Program-made: the position numbers and the translations under genes | Part shown: one piece after another, positions 58,201-64,000 of the stretch | Position numbering within the stretch: the first letter of the stretch is position 1 | Layout: every line of letters starts with the position of its first letter | Assembly (NCBI RefSeq): GCF_964204645.1 | Contig: NC_134035.1 | Coordinates: 9,796,501-9,860,500 of the forward strand | Source of the DNA: Tubulanus polymorphus | Lineage: Eukaryota; Nemertea; Palaeonemertea; Tubulaniformes; Tubulanidae | Direction: 5' to 3' | Length of the DNA: 64,000 nucleotides | The notes under the pieces: generated by a model | What the model saw: only the letters and a program-made list of their open reading frames with translations | Databases searched by the model: none | Told to the model about the DNA's origin: nothing

Positions 58201-61200
58201 GGCATACCTACAAAACCAGAAACTTCACCATCATCACCGTTCGGGAAGGTATTTTCGCGAGATATATTTTCCCAGTATGAACTAACCTGGCGGCGGACCT
58301 CTATGTTGTGGAGGCATCTGCTGATGCGGCGGTCCCATTCCTGGGGGCGGCGGTCCTCCCGGATGTCCTGGTGGTCCGACTGGCATACCGGGTGGTGGGC
58401 CACCAGGATGCCCAGGTGGCGGGGGTCCTCCTGGATGTCCCATCGGCGGACCAGGAAGTGGTCCTGGATGTCCGTGCGGGGGTGGTCCTCCGGGGCCTGG
58501 ATACGGTCCTGGAATAGAAAACATTAGAATGCAATAATAATCTACAAACCTTTCACGTTGCTGTTAAATAGAATTTAGCGAATGGAAATTTCCTGCCCAT
58601 TTTTAATAAATTAATTTTCACTTTGATTTTCTCAAATCTTAATCATCAAATATTTGCATCCTAGGTAACTAGATCCTAAAATACAAACCAAATCTCAAAT
58701 GATGATTTCCTGATGAATTTTTCAAAAACATACCTGGTGGACCCTGCATCATACCAGGGCCTACGAGGTATAAACAAAACAATACTTCAGCATATGCAAA
58801 TTCATTTCAAGTCGATTGAAACATTATTTATCTCGACCTGTATATGATTTACCTGGTGGTCTATGGTCCCAGTCCGGTCGTGGCTGTGGTGGTCCATGCG
58901 GTGGCATTCTCTGTCCAGGAGGTCCACGCGGAGGCTACAAATACAATTCGTACAAAGAACTGATCAGATATTTTATATCTTTTCTGACTGTTACCCTTTC
59001 AGTGTGTCTATACCATATAATAAAACGGGATGGACTTCGCTAGTACAATGCGTTGTGGTGTATTGATGCATTTTGTCATTAAATTTTATTTCTAATCGAT
59101 GATGGCAGCATCTGTCAAACAAATATTAGAGACTAACGATAAACTGCACTGCGGTGTAGACACACTGTAGCAGTAGGTTCGTTATTCAATACACTGAGGT
59201 GGATCTTATCTAAATTTTGAATCATCTTTCTGCACATTCAGATATTAAGTCAACACTGAAGAGTGAAATGCCAAGCTTATTCGATTGCGAAGCAAATAAG
59301 ACATACTTACCATGCCAGGAGGTCCTGGTCTTGGCGGTCCTTGGTTTCCGGGATGACCAGGCGGCGGACCACCCGGGTGTCCAGGAGGGCCGCCAGGATG
59401 TCCCGGCGGTGGTCCACCGGGGTGGCCGGGAGGTGGTCCGCCCGGTCCTCCGGGCCGGTGTCCTGGGGGTCCGCCTGCAACGAACGAACACTCAAATATA
59501 AACATCAAACAAGAATTTCTTAAAATCTGATAAATTAACGAAATATACCTGGAGACGGACCTTGGCCTCTCATTTGGAAACCCTGCGGTGGGAACATTCC
59601 TCGTCCCCTTGGCGGCGGTCCTTGCGGTCCTGGTGGGCCTTGACGGTTATTTTGCTGTCCAGGAAATCGCCCTGAAAATCATTTCAAAACATTCTCAGTC
59701 ACATTTATATAACCACTTACAGTGCTCTCCATATTCTAGAATTTTAAAGGGGCTGCATTATGTGACACTGTGGCTGCTGACTTTCAATCCCCCCAAAAAA
59801 ATCTAAATTTTGTGTAATCATCTATTATTCGTAATAGCTCGATATATTTCAAAGCAATCATCAGCAATGATACAATATTAACATCCACTCTAGTAGGGGC
59901 AGCAGATATTTTATAAGGGATGGCTGATTTTCAGAGTGGTGGATGAAAAAAGGCAAAGGGGTGTGGCAACTTTTTTAAAACCTCTTATGGAGAACACTGT
60001 CTTCAACGAAATGCAAGAATCGTTGAGAAATAGGAGAGAATTGTTAATAAAATGTAGTGAACTCACATGGCTTACCGTTTTGTTCTTTCTTCGCCTGGTT
60101 GTCGAACTGAGCAAGTGTATTACGGTTACAGTGCGTTACGACTGGTGTTTGTCCGTGGATCTCTTTCTGCGGCAGACGTTCCATCACCGTGCGCATCGAC
60201 TGTTCAGAGTTCAACGCCAGAATTCCGAAACTACAAAACAAGGAGTAAACGGATTATGTACAGCGACCTTCACAATCATGGTGGCCACTTTCCGCCCATT
60301 TACAAATTCCCTGATTTTTCCATGTGATTACACAGAGAATTTTCTAGGTTACAATTCATTCATTTTTTTTTTTGATCTTAAAATAGGGATTGTCCCCATT
60401 ATTTATTTATCTGGTAAATTTTGTTTGATTTTTCGATTGAGTGTCCCTTACAGACCCACCACACCTGCCGGGAGCGAAACAGTACAATTCATTCATTAAC
60501 TATTGAGTTAAGTCACAATATGGTCAATAACATTATCCATATTCACTTTCCAGGTTTTAGGTCAAGTTTGACAAATTCCCAATTTTCCCTGATTTTCCAG
60601 ATCAGTGGCACCCTTATAATCATTAACGGGTTTGTTCTTGACAGATAGAGGGGAATCCAAAATTTCATGATATTTTCACGACCCTTTGCCAAAAATTCCC
60701 TAATTGAATCATCATATCAAGATATTCTCAGGGAGGAGCCATTTCTTTTCGGGAGGTTACTTGTGCAGTCCATCCCCAGCAATGACAAGAAGACACCAAA
60801 TATTAAAATTCCCTCGTCTTAAAGAAGACTCTAGATTTCTCTAATTTTCACAGCAGGAAAAAATTCTTAAAACCACAAGTAGTATCTAAATACTGAATTG
60901 AAGATACACACTCGGCAAATCTACTCTTAATTCATCTGAAAGCCTGCATTTCTCAGAACTCACCCCTTCGATTGACCGTTGGCTCTGTTCTCGTAGAACT
61001 TGATCTCGGTGATATCAGTAACTCCGACGCTGGCGCACGCATCGACCAAATCCTGATCGGTGGTCCACTGAAAATACAGGAACAATTCGTGACGAGAATA
61101 ACGAACAGAAAATGGAAAGTAACCAGATAAAAAGATTTCAAGTGCCAAAAAACACAGTACACCGGTGTATAAATACAAATAGTTAAAACATAAAGTCTAT

Positions 61201-63987
61201 GAAAGATTTCTATTTTTATCCAATGTAGGCTAATAAACTGACTTTGAACTATTCGAATTAGATTCAAAAAATATAAGTTATGTACGATGGAGAACTAAGA
61301 AGAAGTGACGACGAGTTGAACAGATTTTATTCAACGCATCACATCTTCGTTTTTTAGCTCTCCGTATCGAGTATCTACTCTGCCTGGGGTTTACTACAAA
61401 CAAGATCATAATCGAGACTCGAGCATGCGAAAAGTCCAGGCTTTTATAACGATTAACGAATGAATTAGGCGTTCATCGGAATCATCACGAAAAGAAGGAC
61501 AGAATCTGACATTTCAATGATTTCAGGTGCCAAGACAGAGTACACCGGTTTACGAGTACAAATAATTGAAACACAAAGTGTGTGAAAGATTTTGATTTTC
61601 AACCAATGCAGGTAATACAGATTTGCAATGCTTTATACAGCATAACTACTCATCTGTGCATTCACAAGGAAAGATTAAGAATTGAAAAGGACGGACTGAA
61701 TACAAGCAGACAGACAGACATACACACAGACAGAGATGTATATACAACAACAATGAATGCTTACCCAGGTCAAGTTACCAACTGACGTGGCAAATCTTCG
61801 GTCGTTCCCCCCAGAATTCTGCATCGAGAGAACAAACAATAACCATGAATATCGAAACAGAAAAAAAAAACAAAACAAAACCATCGAAGAGTAATTAAAT
61901 CAACGGCAAAATTATAACGAGTGAATTTACTGTAATTAAGAACACAGCAGAATTCTGGAAGGACTTGACACCGCAATGATTACATGCTTAAACCCTTAAC
62001 AGATTTCTCTGTGTCGCTTTGAACTTAGATTTTGATTAAAGCGGATTAAAGCAGGCGCCGTATAAGAGTTTATTGGACAGAATTATACATCTTAGTAATG
62101 ACCGTCTAATTCAATTGAAGAAATAATCCACAATTTATGAAGAAAAGCCGAAGAAAGTCACGTCCACGTTTTGACTCAAATACTAATCAGCATCCATTTT
62201 GAAATTGGCTTGTAGCATTTGAGTCATAATATCAATCTTCTATCAGTTTAACTTCGTAATCGAGGGTTCTTTCATCAACTACTGAAAAACCACGTCTTGA
62301 AAATTGACACAATTTTTCGTTCCAGGAGCCAGTTGCTCAAAAGTTGGTTAAGAGTTAACCAGTAACAGCAGAAAGTTGACTTAGGGGTGACAATCAAAAG
62401 TACAATTGGATTACTACATGGTATTTATCCACCAGGTTATCTTCAACCAACTTTTTATCAACTGACCCGGCTGGTATGTATGTTATGAAACAGCCGCTAA
62501 GCATTGTCAATCATTTGGATAAAATGTCTCTACTAGGTGTGACAATGATTACTTACCCATGATAGATTGCCCACGTATGTAGCGTGTCGTCTGGTGGCCC
62601 ATGGTTGCCCGGCAGCATTCGCAGCAGCCGTAGCCGTCTGCTTAGGGCCGGTCGGTTCCGACTGAAAATGAAAGACACAAAACATCTAGCATTGTATTTT
62701 ACAATATCATTTATTTACTCAACACTATTTCTTATTGTATTTTAAGATTATTTTGAATTTTTTGTTTCTAATTCATATTTCATAACGTATTAAGAGTTTG
62801 ATAACCAAAGTTTTGGCCAACTTGTAAGTTTTCTTCTAACATCACCAGTCGTCCTAAATTATTTCTTAAATATTATTCATAAAATTTTATGAAATAATTT
62901 TAGTTATCTTATCTAAATGTCGTTGTCATCAAGTTTAGGGTTTCATTTCATTGACAACTGTTAAGCTATGTATTAGTAACTATTGAAAGAACATTTGTGG
63001 GCCGGGAAAGAATCAATTACAGTTATCGTAGGGTAAGAAATATCAAAAGTAGCAATTAAAGGGTTTTCAGAGATCAGGGAAAGCAACAATCCCCGATTTA
63101 GCAGCAGGGTAAAATAATCCAGACCTCCCTTATTTTCAACATCACTATAAAGAACCATGTAATTCGTAGGTCGGGATAGTTTTTACGATTTAATAAGCTT
63201 TTGCTCGGGGCAACAGGTAAAAATACTAACATTATGATGAGCTGGAGGACCATCAGCAGCGGGTCGGTCACCACCTCCGGTCGCTGGAGCAGTTATGACA
63301 TCATCGTATAAATCACCTGCGTCGTTATTAAATTCATTTTCCTGAAGAAATAGTTCAAATAATCACGTGAAACAGAGCGCGAATATAATGAATACAGCAT
63401 TTGCTATGTCCATCGACATTGTATTTGAGTTAGATTTGGCAAATTTGTTCTCTGAAAGTGCGTTGGCATTTTGTGAGTGGTGGCGTTAAAAAGCATGGCA
63501 TTATCACAGACTTCGACTGTATACTCAAAGCTATTTGATTTTCTTTTTTTTCATTGAAGCCTGATTGCAGCGCCCTCAAATGACAAAACAACGAACTAAA
63601 ATGTGTTCTTTCAGTAAGTAAGTACCAGGATTCATTATCCCCTAGAAGGCTCTAGCAGCGGCATTGTTTAAAATAACCAACCCTCAACTCACGATATAAT
63701 TGCAAGCAACAAACGCAAAAACAACAACTTGCATTTTTTGTTTTAACAAAGAACAATGAATGCCCAGCTCCCGTAGAAACCACCCGGCAAACTCGCACCC
63801 TTCTAAATCACAATATACTAAAGAGAACTGACCGTTATCAACCACTCAAAATAACCCTCCAGATTCTATAATTTGTGCTCTATAAAGAGCTGCTAGAAAG
63901 ATATCGATTCTAAACTGAATAAGACCTATTTACCTGATTAAAATCTTCGATATTTTCATAAATATCGATGTCCACGCCATCCGCCAT
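55299..63987 (-). CDS. CPSF6: Cleavage and polyadenylation specificity factor 6 (CFIm68), 15 coding exons
   Basis: Large subunit of cleavage factor Im, which with CFIm25 binds UGUA upstream of poly(A) sites. Exons in order: 63934-63987, 63231-63341, 62557-62661, 60964-61067, 60076-60230, 59549-59671, 59311-59474, 58853-58934, 58734-58760, 58287-58508, 58089-58207, 57565-57632, 56662-56777, 55964-56111, 55299-55584. All are GT-AG and phases close, giving 627 aa. It starts [18 protein letters not shown]; acidic N-terminus; RRM about 82-165 with RNP2 YVGNLS at 84-89, conserved WWTTDQDL and [11 protein letters not shown]; Pro/Gly-rich region about 177-444 with repeated GHPGGPPP and conserved [10 protein letters not shown]; conserved SSSAISKAV...[13 protein letters not shown] and [12 protein letters not shown]-terminal RS/RE domain 533-627. 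No FG-containing capsid-type peptide like that of vertebrate CPSF6 is seen. The promoter lies beyond the window (the ATG is 13 nt from its edge). Confidence 0.97.
55716..55818. repeat. Fold-back element, CAGTTCCGAGTT type
   Basis: ACCCAGTTCCACAGTTCCGA at the left, inverse CTCACAACTGTGGAACCGGG at the right. CPSF6 intron 14. Confidence 0.75.
56433..56562. repeat. Family B element, short
   Basis: ACAGGGTAACCACAAAACAT at the left, TTTTCCAGGTGGTCACCAT at the right. CPSF6 intron 13. Confidence 0.65.
59720..59999. repeat. MITE family H, copy 2
   Basis: Ends CAGTGCTCTCCAT and ATGGAGAACACTG. Body colinear with 11520-11824. Fills most of CPSF6 intron 5 between exons 6 and 5. Confidence 0.85.
60278..60613. 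repeat. Family B element with insertion
   Basis: CATGGTGGCCACTTTCCGCC at the left and CCAGATCAGTGGCACCCTT at the right. About 100 bp of unrelated sequence (60367-60480) interrupts it. CPSF6 intron 4. Confidence 0.7.
61139..61612. repeat. Element G, minus orientation, flanked by ~80-bp direct repeats
   Basis: 61228-61612 is the reverse complement of 31085-31445. Its last 80 bp (CCAAGACAGAGTACACCGGT...CCAATGCAGG) are repeated with changes just before it at 61139-61228, as if a tandem dimer had lost most of one copy. Lies in CPSF6 intron 3, between exons 3b and 4. Confidence 0.8.
61765..61818 (-). CDS. CPSF6: CPSF6 alternative exon 3b (duplicate RNP2 exon)
   Basis: A 54-nt exon lies between exons 3 and 4 with acceptor TCGATGCAG and donor GTAAGC, phase 0 on both sides. 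It encodes [18 protein letters not shown], clearly parallel to the end of exon 3 ([12 protein letters not shown]). Either exon can join exon 4, which begins with Trp. Using 3b instead of 3 gives 610 aa. The RNP2 aromatic residue (Tyr84) becomes Ser in 3b. Exons of this size that duplicate a domain edge usually behave as mutually exclusive pairs, though inclusion of both would also keep frame. Confidence 0.8.
62322..62472. repeat. Fold-back element (CCAGTTGCT type)
   Basis: GGAGCCAGTTGCTCAAAAGT at the left, inverse TTTTTATCAACTGACCCGGC at the right. Lies 85 bp downstream of CPSF6 exon 3 in transcript sense. Confidence 0.7.
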
Positions 63988-64000
63988 TTTGAATGCCGCT

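Overview
The window is nuclear DNA of a metazoan. Protein-coding genes are split by GT-AG introns, spacers are AT-rich and repeat-laden, and three conserved animal genes can be read with confidence: a Shaker/Kv1 voltage-gated K+ channel, the U1 snRNP 70 kDa protein (SNRNP70) and cleavage factor Im 68 kDa subunit (CPSF6). The Kv1 sequence, the many small inverted-repeat elements and the LINE are most compatible with a marine spiralian (mollusc, annelid, nemertean or brachiopod type). That placement is inference, because no species-diagnostic locus is present.

Layout. 1-15.7 kb is mostly non-coding: a 30-bp minisatellite (279-1580), several MITE families, a tRNA-derived SINE nested in a MITE, and only weak hints of exons of unrecognised genes (2896-2908, 6532-6656, and a minus-strand donor near 15190). 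15.7-24.8 kb carries Kv1 on the minus strand: a large core exon (17743-19222, or 17743-19341 if translation starts locally) and a distal alternative N-terminal exon at 24439-24737. 20842-42348 is SNRNP70 on the plus strand in nine coding exons (394 aa). Kv1 and SNRNP70 are interleaved head to head: SNRNP70 exon 1 lies in the Kv1 intron and the distal Kv1 exon lies in SNRNP70 intron 1. SNRNP70 introns are full of repeats, and intron 6 holds an unusual run of 5' splice-site-like CAGGTA motifs. 43.0-47.2 kb is a repeat block: a ~254-bp tandem array broken by a 5'-truncated non-LTR retrotransposon, which is itself interrupted by a ~1.26-kb insert carrying a spliced-looking ORF. 47.2-55.3 kb is AT-rich with no clear gene apart from a possible terminal exon (47516-47642) and a small GC-richer island near 50.7 kb. 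55299-63987 is CPSF6 on the minus strand in fifteen coding exons (627 aa), with a sixteenth, alternative exon (61765-61818) that duplicates the RNP2 segment of its RRM.

How the genes relate. SNRNP70 and CPSF6 converge tail to tail. Both act in pre-mRNA processing: U1 defines 5' splice sites and suppresses premature polyadenylation, and CFIm68 governs poly(A) site choice. Each gene shows a possible self-regulatory cis arrangement. In SNRNP70 it is the CAGGTA array in its own intron; in CPSF6 it is a stop codon, AATAAA and strong 5' splice site packed within about 40 nt. Kv1 is functionally unrelated but shares transcribed territory with SNRNP70.
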